Shown one piece after another: positions 1 to 12,400 of a stretch of 64,000 nt of DNA. Both the position numbers and the translations under genes were made by a program. How positions within the stretch are numbered: position 1 is the stretch's first letter; each line of letters opens with the position of its first letter. The notes under the pieces were generated by a model that was not told where the DNA came from, searched no databases, and saw only the letters and a list, made by a program, of their open reading frames with translations. Origin of the DNA: Desmodesmus armatus. Taxonomy: Eukaryota; Chlorophyta; Chlorophyceae; Sphaeropleales; Scenedesmaceae. The stretch covers positions 357,501-421,500 of the forward strand of contig VIIQ02000595.1 in assembly GCA_007449985.2 (NCBI GenBank), read 5' to 3'.

Positions 1-514
1 AAATGTTGCGGCATGTTGTGGTGGTTTTATCAGCCTAATTATCAGCCACACACGTCCACCAGGTGTCAACACAAGCAGCGTACGTGAAGGGAGAAGGCTC
101 AATGAACAGAGCGATGCGCTTGGGCACTGCAGCACTGGCCAGTCCCAGGGTGTCCACACTGTCCCACTGACAACCGCAGGGTCTACTGCCAGCAGTATTG
201 CTACTGTCAGTCAGTGCAAAGTCAGCCACAGCTGCAATGTCTGCGGAGTGGCTGCCGCTGCTGGGATCCTGGTCCAGCGCCATCTGCTGCTGCTGCTGCT
301 GGAACTGCTTGACCTCTGCTGTCTGAGTGGGCACTTGTCTGGAACACATGAATGCCTGTCTAGACTATGGTACTACGGTGCTGTGGCAGCAGCTTGGGTC
401 CAATTGTGACCTCACAACCAGAAAACATATTGAGAGAGTCCAAGGGTGGCGATATATGTTCTCTTGGGAGCTCAAAGCAGAAATTAGACCGGTCACCACG
501 TGGTCCCAGACACT
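1..514. other. Flanking sequence left of LINE copy A, no confident gene
   Basis: No gene can be supported. A minus-strand open frame at 35-349 contains a short Gln run and is otherwise unremarkable; it shows no recognisable domain and no convincing splice partners. The segment is the host flank of the LINE insertion, and its continuation resumes at 4236 on the other side of the element. Confidence 0.4.
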
Positions 515-527
515 GACCAGCTGACTG

Positions 528-3500
528 AATGAATGAATGAAGGTGTTACACGGGTTTCTCAAGCAACTACGTTGCAACTGAACCCAGCCACGGATGGACA
601 CAACCAGCACGGAAGGGGGCCGTTCGGACAAACCCCACCATCAAAAGCTTGTCACGCACACTCAGTGTGCTTCCAGATTGCGAACACAGAGATATAATAC
701 ACTGGAAGGACTGAATGGCGCCAACGGCACTGCTTCTCGCACCTGCAGGGTTGCGACAAGAAAGGGCGGACGGAACAGAAAACAGCGAACACACAGCTGC
801 GAGCCACAAAACACTCCCACATGTTGCAGTGGGCGCACGTGGGGGCAACTTCACCGACACCACCAGTCGCTGCACTGTTCACAAGCCAGCAGGATAGAAG
901 TCACACAGCAGCCAGCAACTCACATGTCACCACATGCAGAAGCTCAATGCCTAACTACCCGCAAACCGTTGCCTCCTGACAGCACCACATGCCATGCAAT
1001 GAAAGGCTGCTGTGTGAGCGCAAGCCCCTGCGCCCGCTTAGGGATGATTGCAGAAACCGCAAAGTCAGCCAAGACGCGCCAAAACTCCCCAACAGCAGCA
1101 CGCCCTGCAATGCGCTCTACCGTCAGCAGAGGCAACGCAGGACCTTCTGCTGCCACAGCCCACGCCACTCTGCGGCCGAAGTCAACAGCACCGATGCCAG
1201 CCAGACACACCATGTCCCACACAATATGATGCAACCGGGGATGAGGTTTCACCCCCATCCACAAAGCTGCACACTGCAGGCCGCGGTCAGCAGCCAACCA
1301 AGGGGGGGCGTCGCCCACCCGGTGAGCTCGCAACTGCCCCTCAATCTCCGCCCGCACCGCCCCTGCAACAGGACACTCCCAACAATGGTGCTGTACACCG
1401 GGCTCAGCAGCCCCACATGCTACACAAGAGGTGCATGTGTGCATGCGCTGGGCCGTAGGGAACGCGTCGAGGGTGAGCCGCCATGCAGCCTCCTTGTGCT
1501 CATTAGGCACACGCAGCTTCCACCACCGCCGAAGCACCCGAGTGACCTCGGGCAATTGGCCCACAATTGGCTGCAGCATATCAACAGACAACACCCTCTG
1601 ACGGAAGGCAGCATGCCTGTCAGCAATGGCTGACAGCGCATCCAAGGATTGACACTGGGTAGCTAGCGACACAGCGAGGGCCTCAAGCTTCACCACATCC
1701 CCATTGCGAGTATGCCAGCCCAGATCAGCACACACCCTGTCCCTAGCTGCGGTAAGCTGAGCCTCCGAAACGGCCGGCAGCCGCCCGGATGGCCTACCCC
1801 GCAGCACTGCACGTGCTGCATCCTGCCACGCACTAGGGATGGCCGCGACCAACACAGCCAACTCCTCCCTAGCCACCACCATGTTAGCATACCTAGGGCG
1901 ATGCTGCAACACAGGGTCCCACACATGCATCCTGTATGCCTCCTCCCTTGCCCCCAGGTCAGGAATGGAACAGATAGCCTCAACCAGCTGCAACCAATGC
2001 AGCGCCTGCCCTGCACATTGCAGCTGGGTGAGGCCCAACAAGTCAGGCACCACAAACTCCAACCCCACCATCACTTGCCGCTGCTGTCCATACCAGTCCC
2101 ACTGCTCCCTCTGCGCCACCACCGGATTGGACCACAATGGGACATAGTAACACCACGGGCCGGGCTGGACCGGGTTAGCGCCCACATGGCGAATATACGG
2201 CAGAGCCCTGATGCCAAGGGCAAAAGCACGCAAGGGGTCTGGCAACAGCTGGCCCCCAGCGTCCCTGAACAACCGACCCTTGTCACACAAGGCCAAGCCC
2301 CAATAACCCCCACCAGGCACCACCGGCACATGGTGCTGCAACAGCTCCCTGCTGACTGCAACCCAAGGCTTGCGAGCATCCCCCACCAACACTTGCACTG
2401 CCTCACAAGCCAGGCGAGAGTGAAGGTGGGCCCGCACTGGCAGCAGACCCAAACCTCCCTCCCTAGGGTGGGCCTCCATACACGCCCTGGGCACCCCTGG
2501 TGCCCGTCGCTGATCATCATCAGGGCCCAGGCCAGCATCAACAAGGGCAGAGGCCCATTTGATTAGTTGCCTGGCATGCTCAGCTGGCAGGGCCCCAGCA
2601 AAGTGTGCATGATACAACAGTGTGGAGATAGCGTACCCATTGAACGCGAAAGCCCGGCCAAACATGGACAGGTCAGGGATGCGGCTGATCTTCTGCACCC
2701 GTTCCCGCACAATGCTCAGCCGATGCTCCCAATCCACTCCAACCACCCCCACACTGCCAAAGACAACCCCCAGGCTTTTGCAGGTGTCACGCACCGCCAT
2801 GCCTGCCACAGGGGCAGGATCCACCACCGCTTGGCCCAAAGGCAACAGTTGACACTTGGGTGGCTGCACCCGCTGGCCTGTGGCATCCCCATACACCGAC
2901 AAATGCTCCAACAGGCCAGAAACATCAGCCTCCCCAGGCAGGAGGGGCTCCACATCATCCGCATACTGTGTGGCGACAAGCCTGCCGGCTGCGACATCAA
3001 TACCAATGCCACACTGCTTGAGATGGCAGAGCAACGCCTGCCCTGCAAACAGGTACATCAGGGGTGCCAGAGGGCAGCCCTGCCTAACCCCAGCACCACA
3101 CCGAAAGAAAGAGCTCTGAAAGCCATTGACAACTGCACATGTCAGAGTGTCTGTCAACAACAGCTTCATCCACTGCAGAAACCCGGTACCCACCCCAAGG
3201 GCCTCCCCAGCTGCAAACAGAAACTCCCTTGACACAGTGTCATAAGCCTTCCTGAAGTCCAGGAAAGCAGCTATGGCTGTTTGGTGGCGGGCACGCAGCA
3301 CCTGGGGCAGCAGCTGCAGCAGCCGCACACTATCCCCTATGTGCCGATGCTGCAAAAAAGCACACTGCGCTGGATCGATCATGACCCCCGCCACTTGCAA
3401 CAACCTGTTGGCCAGTAACTTGGCCATAAGACGGTAATCATAGTTAAGTAATTGAATGGGGCGATAAGCATCCACATTGGTGTGCACCCCACCAGGTTTC

Positions 3501-4222
3501 AGCACTGGCACGACCGCCCCATCAAGAAACCCCGGTGGGCACTGCTGTGTTGCCCCAACGGCCGAGTACAGTTTGGCCAGGATGGGGGCAAGCTGCTGTC
3601 GGTACCGCCTGAACAGTTCCCCAGGAATACCGTCCACCCCCGGAGCCTTGCCAGGCGCTGTACGCAGGATGGCCCGCTCTACCTCCTCAACTGACACCGA
3701 TGCACTCCCCAGCTCAGCAGCTTGCTCGGCCGTCAGCCGCTGGCTGTGCTGTGCCATGGCCTGCAGCACCGCCTGCTGTGCTGCAGGCTGCACCTGCGGA
3801 GTTGTGCTGACCTCTGCATACCGGCGTCCCACAATGCTGGCCAACCCCACCCCACCCACCACCAAATGACCCGACCCAGGTGCGTGCAGCCCAGCAATGA
3901 ACGATGCTCCTTGGCTGGGCCGCAACATCTTGGTCATGACAGGATTAGGCCGCTCCCCCAGATGCACCCACTGCTGCCGCCTACGCTGCCGCAATACTTC
4001 CTCCTCCTGGGTGAGCAGGCTTGCAAGGCCAGAGGAGGCATCCTGCAGTTCGGTCACGGCTGCCTGCACCTGTGCCCCATCCTGGCACTGTGCCAACCGC
4101 TGCCGTGCTGCCTGCACTGCACCCCATGCTTCCTTTCTGCGGGCTGCCGACCCCTGATTGGCCCGCCGGGCTTTGGCTTCCCGGTTGAGGGCCTGAACCT
4201 GGAGCCGCAACCGCAAGGCACA
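528..4222 (-). mobile_element. Non-LTR retrotransposon (LINE) copy A, 5'-truncated, with target-site duplication
   Basis: A LINE insertion on the minus strand. Its limits are defined by a 13-bp direct repeat (GACCAGCTGACTG) at 515-527 and 4223-4235, the expected target-site duplication. The 3' end (low coordinate) carries the stem-loop GCAAC-GTA-GTTGC at 563-575, then GTGTAAC and a (CATT)n tail. The 5' end is cut inside the coding region upstream of the reverse transcriptase, so the endonuclease that should precede it is absent. The body is nearly identical to copy B (14980-18491) and to the right part of copy C (24012-25826), so insertion was recent. Confidence 0.9.
944..4216 (-). CDS. LINE reverse transcriptase polyprotein fragment (copy A)
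   Basis: An uninterrupted frame of about 1090 codons inside copy A. It begins at the truncated 5' end of the element (the first codon is TTG), so it is the C-terminal part of a LINE ORF2-type protein. Residue ~189 starts GKAPGVDGIPGELF, typical of LINE reverse transcriptases. The catalytic motif A is LDFRKAYD at ~319, motif B is GVRQGCPLAPLMYLF at ~376, and motif C is QYADD at ~417-421. The C-terminal third ends with a Cys/His cluster (CVACGAAEP...HHCWECP) resembling the zf-RVT zinc-binding region of plant and algal L1-like elements. No endonuclease domain remains. The protein could not initiate its own transposition, but the reverse transcriptase region carries no stop codon or frameshift. 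Confidence 0.88.
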   Translation of the reverse strand: MRLRLQVQALNREAKARRANQGSAARRKEAWGAVQAARQRLAQCQDGAQVQAAVTELQDASSGLASLLTQEEEVLRQRRRQQWVHLGERPNPVMTKMLRPSQGASFIAGLHAPGSGHLVVGGVGLASIVGRRYAEVSTTPQVQPAAQQAVLQAMAQHSQRLTAEQAAELGSASVSVEEVERAILRTAPGKAPGVDGIPGELFRRYRQQLAPILAKLYSAVGATQQCPPGFLDGAVVPVLKPGGVHTNVDAYRPIQLLNYDYRLMAKLLANRLLQVAGVMIDPAQCAFLQHRHIGDSVRLLQLLPQVLRARHQTAIAAFLDFRKAYDTVSREFLFAAGEALGVGTGFLQWMKLLLTDTLTCAVVNGFQSSFFRCGAGVRQGCPLAPLMYLFAGQALLCHLKQCGIGIDVAAGRLVATQYADDVEPLLPGEADVSGLLEHLSVYGDATGQRVQPPKCQLLPLGQAVVDPAPVAGMAVRDTCKSLGVVFGSVGVVGVDWEHRLSIVRERVQKISRIPDLSMFGRAFAFNGYAISTLLYHAHFAGALPAEHARQLIKWASALVDAGLGPDDDQRRAPGVPRACMEAHPREGGLGLLPVRAHLHSRLACEAVQVLVGDARKPWVAVSRELLQHHVPVVPGGGYWGLALCDKGRLFRDAGGQLLPDPLRAFALGIRALPYIRHVGANPVQPGPWCYYVPLWSNPVVAQREQWDWYGQQRQVMVGLEFVVPDLLGLTQLQCAGQALHWLQLVEAICSIPDLGAREEAYRMHVWDPVLQHRPRYANMVVAREELAVLVAAIPSAWQDAARAVLRGRPSGRLPAVSEAQLTAARDRVCADLGWHTRNGDVVKLEALAVSLATQCQSLDALSAIADRHAAFRQRVLSVDMLQPIVGQLPEVTRVLRRWWKLRVPNEHKEAAWRLTLDAFPTAQRMHTCTSCVACGAAEPGVQHHCWECPVAGAVRAEIEGQLRAHRVGDAPPWLAADRGLQCAALWMGVKPHPRLHHIVWDMVCLAGIGAVDFGRRVAWAVAAEGPALPLLTVERIAGRAAVGEFWRVLADFAVSAIIPKRAQGLALTQQPFIAWHVVLSGGNGLRVVRH

Positions 4223-4235
4223 GACCAGCTGACTG

Positions 4236-4672
4236 TGTTCTTGACAAGTGCCGCGTGCTTCGCTGGGCCCCCTGCTTGGTTCGTCGCACTGTTTGCTGCT
4301 TTCGGGTGCTTTGCTGCTAGTCGATGCGCCCTTTTGGGTTTTGTGCCCACAACGATCGCCAGGCGATCATCGCCTACTGTCCCTGTGCGGTGCGCTCAGG
4401 GTACATGGAGGATCCCCCAAAGCACATTCCCACAGTGTGTTCACACTAACGTGTGCCCGTTGGTTCCCCACTACGATCCCAGCAGCTACTGTTCCCCCAC
4501 CAGCTTCCGGACCCCAATACTCTTCTTTTATATGTTTACATTATGCTTGTTGCTGTCTCAGAGTTTGGATGATGAGGCACCATAGCAGCAGCAGCAGCGC
4601 TGCAGTGTACGGTACAGCTACTAGCACTAGTGCTACAATTGTGCAGCCGTGGACGAATCTGCGCCGGAAGAT
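4236..4672. other. Presumed promoter/5' leader of the MFS transporter
   Basis: Between the right-hand target-site duplication of LINE copy A and the first in-frame ATG of the transporter. The frame of exon 1 is closed by TAG at 4628-4630, so translation cannot start upstream of that. No promoter motif could be assigned with confidence. LINE copy A has inserted only about 450 bp upstream of the start codon, so it may separate the gene from distal promoter elements. Confidence 0.35.
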
Positions 4673-7600
4673 ATGGAAAGTAAAGACATCGAATACGCCT
4701 CTCAGACTGGGCAGGCGACCGACAGGGTGGACATGAGGTCCATCTACAGTGTTGTAGCGTCCCCACAACGCCGCAGGCTGTTGCTGCTGGTGATTGTTGT
4801 TGCAACCTTCCTTCCCAGTGTCACCAACACCATATACGTGCCAGCCCTCGAGGTGAGAGCGTGGATGTCAGAACACGCAGCATCATGAGTGGGCCGATTG
4901 CAAGCATGTGGGTGACATGGTTGCCAAAGGGTTGGTCAGTGGTGGAACCCCCTGGCTTGCCCAGCTAGCAGGTAATGACGCAGACACACAATGCCCTGAT
5001 GCCCTGATGCCCTGATGTGATGAGAATGCGGAAGCGCACGCAGCTTTCAAGAATGCAAGGATCAACGCAAAGGCCACCTTGATCAAGAAGGAGAAGGTTC
5101 TGCGGCAAACCATTGCCCAACCATAGGAAGATAAAGAAGCTGAGACAGCACCATCCTTTTTGTAAGGGCTTTAGGGCATTCAAACTTAGGCTGCATATGC
5201 ACCTGGATTCAATGGTCGGGACGCAGGTACCTCAAGAGGTCACACACGGTCTCCTGCTCAATCAACTTCAGGACGCTGAGTGCCTGACATTTCAGCATCA
5301 GCTCCCTCCTGCCTCCCTCGCTCCCTCGCTTTCTCACACACAAGCGTCACAGGCCTGGCACATGCATCTCCAGCGTAATAGTGAGCCTTAAGGGGGTGTT
5401 CACACCAGACCCCAGGGGTGGTCTCAAATAAAGGTTGTGAGCGCGCCAAACCTGTCTGCTTATTCAATTCCTGCCTGCATTGCCCTGTCTGCTCTTGCAG
5501 ACCATTATCCAAAGCCTGGACGCAAGTGCTGCTGCAGTTGCAGGCACGATTGCTGCCTATGTTGCAGCTGAAGGAGCATCAATCATCTTGTGTGGACCAG
5601 TTTGCGACTTTGTTGGTCGTAAGCCGATGTATCTGGCCTCGACCTGTGTATACATAGGAGCCACCCTTGGCTGTGCCTTTGCACCCAATGTCACCATTCT
5701 TACGGCACTGCGAGCGCTGCAAGGAGTGGCAGGTAAGCGCAGCAAGTCCCTCCTTCAAAATTTATGTGCTGGCAGCACTACATCAGGATACAGCGTATGT
5801 TGTGTTGGATGGCTGTGCCACAGGTTGGTCATAAGCCTAGTCGACGATGCCATTTTGTGGCATCCGACGGCTCAAGGCTTCAAACTGGCAATGCCATCCG
5901 CTCAGACCCTCCTGTGCAGGCAGCTGCAGTTGCGCATAACTTGTAGTCATGTCGCCGTCAAGCTGAGAGTCAGCTGAGAGTCAGCTGACTGCTCTGCAGA
6001 GAGCGGCAGTTGTCTACAGCAGCACGCAGCAAACGCAGCAAAGCAGAGCACAGCGTTACACAGCACAGCCCAGCAAGTACTTGCAGGGTGCTGATTTCCA
6101 TCAAAGTCACAAGTATTGCCAGCGGCGTAGTTGAGCAAGCAGCAGCGACTCTGCCGGGGCGTGCACATGGACACCATGAGCCAACCAGAACAGCTAAAAC
6201 TTGGTTGACTTCGGCACTAAAGGCCTAGGCAATACGGCTGCAGCAACAACATGGTGTCCAACGGCATGAAGCTGAGTATGGCAACACCCCGATACAGGCA
6301 TTTCCCTAAACTCTGCTGCCAAGTGCATAATAGCTGCACCTCATCAATTTTGCTGTCCCGTCATTGCCTGCACCAGGTGGGGCCTATCCTGCAGCTGCCA
6401 ATGGAATGCGTGCTGATGCATGGCCACCCTCGGAGCGGGGCATGGCCACAGCGATAGGATATCTGCCTGGGGTAAGTGCCAAAAAACTTTCTTGCAGTCA
6501 AGAACTCTGATGGCGTTGCTACCGAGAGAAAGTTGCACGGTGTGCTGGCAGTGGCATGCAGGGGCTTCAATCAATCAATGTTATGCCTGTAGCTATGAAG
6601 CTCAGCAGCTCATCCCATCCATTCAGTGATATCACGGAGATGGCATATCAAACCAGAGGGAACCAACATGGTTCCCTCTGGTTTGATATGCCATCCCTGT
6701 GATATCACTGGATGGTTGGGGTGAAATCACTCAATGGATGGGACATTAGGAGCTTGCAGTGCCTGAATTCAAGACAACACACCTCTCCTGCCAGTGCAGG
6801 CACCATGCGCATGGTGCCATGCGGTGCATGCAGTGCATGGCCAGGCTGGCAGTCAGCCGAACTGCTGCGCCTTGTGGTTTCGATGCAAGCCTGTGTCTAT
6901 GGTCCCCTACTTTCTGCTGCCACTGTGCATGTTGCTTACTACTGTGTTTTGATGCGGTGTGTGGGTGTTGCTACTGTCTCTTTTGCCCCTGCATCACAGA
7001 TGGCTGGGCCAGTGGTCGGGCCTTTGATCGGCGGCTTCTTAGCGCAGAAGTTTGGCTGGAGGTCCATCTTCTACTTTTTGGCAAGTTATGCTGGGCTGCT
7101 GATGCCTTTGATGCTGCTACTGCTGACCGAGACACATCATTACAAGGTGTACAAACGTCTGCAGACAGCCAACCCAGAAGCAGTTGCGGACCTCGTGGAG
7201 GCAAAAGAAATTATTGAGAACCCACCAAGAATCAGACCGCCATGGGCCCCGCTGGTTATGATCCTGGAACGCGACACAGTCCTCCATGTGCTCGTGGGAT
7301 TGCTGACGTTCTCCCCGGGCTACGCAGGCCTTGTGATGGTCAGCAAGCGCCTTGCAGGGCCGCCTTATTACTTTAGCTCCGGGCTAGTGGGAGTTGTCTT
7401 GCTCGCTGCAGGCATAGGCGCCATTGTCGCAGCGCCGGTTGGGGGCTCGCTGTTTGACCGTATGTCTTCGACATACCCCGACAGCTTCATGGCCAGGCTG
7501 ACCTGGAACAACCTGGCTGCGGTGATCGGCGGCCCAATATTCTACACATTGTTTGCGCTAGGACTGTGGGAGCAGCGCAGTTTGCATTATGCTGTGCTGG

Positions 7601-7908
7601 TGGTTGCTTTACTGCTGTTGGGTGTCACCGGCTGCATGGTGTGGCCTGCATTGATGGCATACCTGACATGTGTCAGGCAACATGCTGCTGCTTCTGTTAC
7701 CTGCGGCTGCCTGGGTGTTCAGGGGTTGCTGACCGCAGGCATGGTTATGTTGTCTGTGCCTGCAGTGGCCGCAATGGGATCGTTTGGGTTCTTTGGTCTC
7801 ATGGGCGGCTTGCAGTTGTGCGCAGCACTCCTTGCTCGACTTCAGATCCACAGACAGGCCAAGTCGTCATCTAGCGATCTGGCGCCTGCACTTGCACGAC
7901 CCGAGTGA
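4673..7908 (+). CDS. Major facilitator superfamily transporter (DHA1 drug:H+ antiporter-like)
   Basis: Four exons join in frame to 471 residues: 4673-4852, 5501-5732, 6377-6471, 7000-7908. All introns are GT-AG. The N-terminus is hydrophilic (about 35 residues); the first membrane segment follows the RRR at ~42-44. Exon 2 carries the MFS signature between helices 2 and 3 (GPVCDFVGRKPMYL). Exon 3 is only 95 bp and supplies the loop ADAWPPSERGMATAIGYLPG, which runs directly into MAGPVVGPLIGGF at the start of exon 4, the antiporter-type motif C region. Exon 4 holds the remaining membrane helices and a short polar Ser-rich tail. Length and motifs fit the DHA1 group of 12-helix proton antiporters; the substrate cannot be told from sequence. 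The start is the first ATG after an in-frame stop. Intron 3 (6472-6999) contains a long hairpin. Confidence 0.85.
6616..6714. repeat. Near-perfect hairpin (foldback) in intron 3 of the MFS gene
   Basis: Inverted arms 6641-6665 and 6669-6693 are perfect complements over 25 bp with a 3-nt loop (ACA). The pairing continues outward through GATATCAC on each side to CATCC/GGATG at 6616 and 6714, with a few mismatches. The whole 99-bp unit lies in an intron. It could be a small foldback transposon or a small-RNA precursor. Confidence 0.85.
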
Positions 7909-8493
7909 ACACCTGCCAACAATGCATGAGAGACAGAGAGATGACGCGGAGTGCCAGACACACCGCGTTGTTTAAGGGGGAGAACGTGTGTGACTGCTCT
8001 GCAGTCGCCACGTCCCCACCATGCCCCCAGGTGCAAGAGACACCCTAGGGGAACAATGCATGAGTAATCTCGCTCAGCTTGTGTGGTCCAGCTGTTTTGA
8101 CGGCCTCATGCAGTGTGGTCTCATCAGAGCACTGCTTGGTTGGCGCATATGGCTGGGCAATCGGCCTGCATGATTAATCATGCATATATCATATTATGTT
8201 ACATATGTCATACATTTTTTCATGTTGATATATAATATCATGCCATCACAATTTTGGGCAGCAAATCATTCGTATGTGCCACCCAGTGGTTGGCATGCTG
8301 CTGCACCTGTTGCCCTATGGCAGGTGGCACACCTAGGTCGGCTAACAGCATGGGTGTCAGCTGTTATGGTGCGACCTGCTGTTCTAGGCAATGGAGTGGC
8401 CACATGTATACATAGCACATCAGTGTGTGCATCAACAGAGGTGCGCTATCAATCAGCTACGCTAATGCAGTACCAAAAGCAGTCACTGGTCTA

Positions 8494-9015
8494 ATGGTGT
8501 CCACAAGGCGGCAGTCTACGTCAGCAGCTTGGCTAGATGCAATGCAGAACGCATCGAAACTGCCAGACGAAGTGGTGGTGCTGATAGTCGACTGCTGCTG
8601 TGCTGCTGCCAGCCTGGACACCATCGACCCTGCGACATGGGCCGTTGCACACTGCAGCAGCACGTTTGCTGGATTGGACAGGCTCAGGCGCGTCAACAGA
8701 TACTTCAACGAGCGCATAAGCTCCCATCCAGCGTTTCTGCAGCTGCTGGCCTGTGAGCGCCTGCGTTCCTTTGAGCGTATGACCTGGACCAAGAAAGACT
8801 CGCTGAGCCAGAAGAAGCTGCCCAAGTCTTTCACGCTGCAGTTCCCGGCGCCCCAGCATCGTGAAAGTAGCATTGGCAGCAGAAGCAGAAGCATCACTGC
8901 CACGTTCCACATACACAAGTCGCCCCAGTACCCTCGGTGGCTGGTGGTCGAAGCCCGGCATGCAGAGTGCACCCCAGCACAGGTGGGACAGCTGGTGCCC
9001 AACTCCATACCAGGA
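8494..9015 (+). CDS. F-box-like protein, first exon (gene incomplete in this annotation)
   Basis: An ATG at 8494 opens a 174-codon exon ending at a GTAAGC donor (9016), in phase 0. Residues ~24-85 read KLPDEVVVLIVDCC, then LDRLRRVNRYFNERI and HPAFLQLL, the usual layout of an F-box helix set (LPDEV start, R-x-V-x-R-x-F middle), so a ubiquitin-ligase adaptor role is possible. Downstream residues are basic and Ser-rich. A likely second exon begins at 9338 after a CAG acceptor and reads AIKGPVAVNVLEADDW in phase 0. The remaining exons could not be traced with confidence. No known named family was recognised beyond the F-box-like start. Confidence 0.5.
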
Positions 9016-9455
9016 GTAAGCCGCTGACTAGTAGTGCGGGGTAGCTGTGCGGTTTTGACAGGTCAGCTGCATGCCCCTAAGATATCAACAGTGCCACGGC
9101 CTTCCCCAGCGGATTGTTTCATTGCCGTCTGATGGCCACAGCCACCAAACTCGCCATGCGATGGCAGTATGTCCATGCATCCTCAATTCCTGCTGCCTTG
9201 TTGCATGTGCAGGTGTTGCAGCTGCTGCGTCTTATGTGTCATGTGCAGGGCCGAGTGTGTGCCATGCTGTATGTCCTTCGCATAGACAGGCAACGCAGCC
9301 CTGCAGAATGGCAGCAGCAGTCACCTCTGGCGCCCAGGCAATCAAAGGGCCAGTTGCAGTCAACGTGTTGGAAGCAGATGATTGGGTACGCTTTTACCCT
9401 GACAGCAAGCAGTTTGTTCATATGGTGCGCGTGGCGCACCATTCTGCAGCTTGAG

Positions 9456-12400
9456 CCCCTAGCAGCAGCAGCGCCGGTCAAGTGCACACTTGCACTTGTG
9501 TTTGAGTGACTGTTCGCTCTCAGGCCTTACAAAAGGTATGGTTGCTTTAGTTGGGGCCAAGACGGGATGTCTAACTGGCAGGTGCTGGTCACCTGGCATG
9601 GTGGTTTGGGGTGTGACCAGACATTCTCTGTTGTGCCTGGTGCAGAAGCTGACTTGTTCACGTATTGGCTTGCTGGCAATGGCATTTGACAACTATGGCA
9701 TGTTAGAGGTAGCTGGCTCAGTCAGTCCCTGGCCCGTCTGCTGGCATTTACAGTGCTATGTGGATGTTGCATGACGCTGGTCCAACTAAGGCAAAGGTGT
9801 CAGAATGTTGTCTGAGTGTTGGGGCTTGTGCACTGAGATTACGTGTCACGCTGCGTGAATGAACTTTCCTCATCAAGCTGAGTAGCCAGCAACCAACAAA
9901 CCAGTCTGGTTGTGCTCTGTGGGGCTTGCCGGTCACTGCATGCGTTACAACCTTTTCAAGTTGCTGAAGTCAAGTGAAACTCAGTGTGGCGCAGCAGCCT
10001 GCCAACTGTGCAGTCTTGGCGCCACAGTGGCCAACTTGAAAACATACGATTACAATGTCACCACACACAGTGCGCTGATACACTTGATCAAAAGCCCCAC
10101 CAACACCTTCGCAGTAGACTACAAGGAGCATGCATGGCCGTTTTCTCGGGTCAGCAGCTCTGCACTCCTACAACGCTGCGTAGCCCCTGGCCAGGCTTTG
10201 GCAAGGTCGACATGAGACGACCCCTTGACTGCAGGACATGGTCTGGGTCACAGTTGAGCCCAGAACCACATGACCAGAAGGCTCTCAACAACTCAAATCC
10301 ACCAACACCACCTCTGATACATACAACCTGTGAACTGCAGCGCGCAGGCACATGTGGTGCACAGTGCAGTGTGCCGGCGGCCAGGCAGACTACCTCTCAA
10401 GCTGCTTGCAAGGCATGGTGGCTCGTGTACAAGATTGCAACGTGGGCAATCTGGCAGGGCCTGCGTGCCGTTGGGAGAGAAGGAACATGCGTTTTCCCCC
10501 AAGCGTACCGCACGGTCTCTCAGCCTGCTGCAAACCTGGAACATGCACACATATTGGCACAAACACAAACAAATGAAGAGGTGCGGACGGCACCAGCATG
10601 CATTCCAAAGCAGCTTTCAACAGCTGCTGTACCAGGGGCTGTGGTGCCACCACAAGGAGTGACTGCATTGTCCCACTTTTCTGTTGTGATGGCACTGCAC
10701 GGTGTGGTGCCTACAGACACCACCCACCACCTGGAATCAGCCCGATGGAGTGTCCCATGCCTGCAGGGCTCCTCTGCTGCCCCTACCGCGTGCAGTGCTC
10801 AACAGCACTCAACAAGTTCAGTGAGACACGCATGAACTCAACTGAAAAGCAACACAAGGGGCACTTGTTTGCAGGCGCAGGTATGGCAGCGGCAGCGGCA
10901 ACAACATGCTGAACTTTGCGCACCCGAATGCCTTTGGTCACGTTATGTGTTGACCCTGAAGAGTCCACAAGGGTGCCCTGGTGGACTTGCAGCCAGCCCT
11001 GCTGCTTTCCTTACTGTCAAGATATATGCCCTGCGGCACTCATCTTGCAACATGCAGCAAGCATTGCAAGCTGAGTGCCGGCACTCATCTTGCAACATGC
11101 TTGCAACCATGCTTGCAAGCAGCTGCAAGTACAGGACAAACCTCCTAGTGCAGTATCACCACTAGCAGTATCACCACTAGCAGCTCGCCGGGGACAGGGC
11201 GAGTGTGCTGCTCCACACAGACTTGCCAAGTGCACTGCTACTCAGCAGCAATGGCAAACTAGCCAAAGTGGGTCATAACACGCAAACAAGCAACATAACA
11301 ATGGCCTAGAGGCCACAAAGGAACAGGGCATGGCAACACATGGCAAAGAAAACACACCGAGGATGGCAGCACACACAGTACTCAGCACAGGCTGTAGCCT
11401 TTTGGCGGACACCACACACTCTACGACAACATGACAAATTTGACACATATGCTGCATTGCTGCAGCGGAACACACACACACAGATGCCCAGGCGTCACAC
11501 AACACATGCGTTCAGCACCCAGCACCTGCCAAACCCAGGCTTTAAGGGTCACTCTTTTCAAACACCGATGCATGCTAGCAGCTCCGCACACAAGGGTGTG
11601 GCTTTTACGATGCCCTACGCACACAAACAAGACAATTATAGGGGCTGCTGTTGTGTACTTGGGGCGCCAGGATGGCACTGGTGCACAGTCCTGGCCCATA
11701 CAACAGCACATGCCAGGCAGCACAAACAAGGGCATTTGTGTTGACTCATGCTCACACCTGAACACATGCACATGGTGCACACACTCAAAGGCAGCAACAG
11801 CAGGTGACGCAACACCCCGCAAACATCAGACTCCATGTGTCGTTCAGCTTGTTCAGCAGAGGCCAAGGAAACCCTGCGCCACACAAGCCAGCACACTTCA
11901 TATGACACACGCAGCAATACAAGTCAAATCATCATAGCCCACCACACCAACAGGGCAGCACAGCCACACAACACGGTTACTGACGAAGAGCAGGGGGTGA
12001 GCATGCAGCATACTGCTGCACCATGCCTGCACCACACGACCCTGGCAAACCTGTCGACAGCCCACTTACAAGCACAACCCTATCACCACCTACAGCACAG
12101 CCAGTACGCGCTGGTGTAGTGGGTCAGTCGAGGGTGTCAGAAACTGGCAAAGCAGTCCCTTGGTCAGTGGGAAGAGGAAGGTACAGGGTACACCCATACT
12201 AACAAACACCCCATCAGCCCATGGCTGTATGGCAGCGGGGCATGTATCCACACACCTGAGTGGGAGTGCATCACTTGCACTACCTGCAGGCCGCACAAGA
12301 TATTCAAGTCACACCAAACACACACAACACCGGCATACCCAAGCCCTCTACAGCACAGCTGCATGCTTGCATAACAGCCACTTCCTGCCAAGCTTTACGG

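Noticed and set aside
594..1229. 211-codon plus-strand frame overlapping LINE copy A (also at 17787-18422 and 25129-25764)
   Set aside because: It is the reverse strand of the LINE 3' region; it recurs with each LINE copy and has a composition (Thr, Arg, Ser, Cys, His) typical of antisense frames.
1712..2566. 284-codon plus-strand frame opposite the LINE reverse transcriptase
   Set aside because: Antisense shadow of the conserved LINE coding frame; no domain.
9984..10835. 283-codon plus-strand frame
   Set aside because: No domain, rich in His, Cys, Thr and Gln, no splice context; it looks like chance openness in GC-rich DNA.
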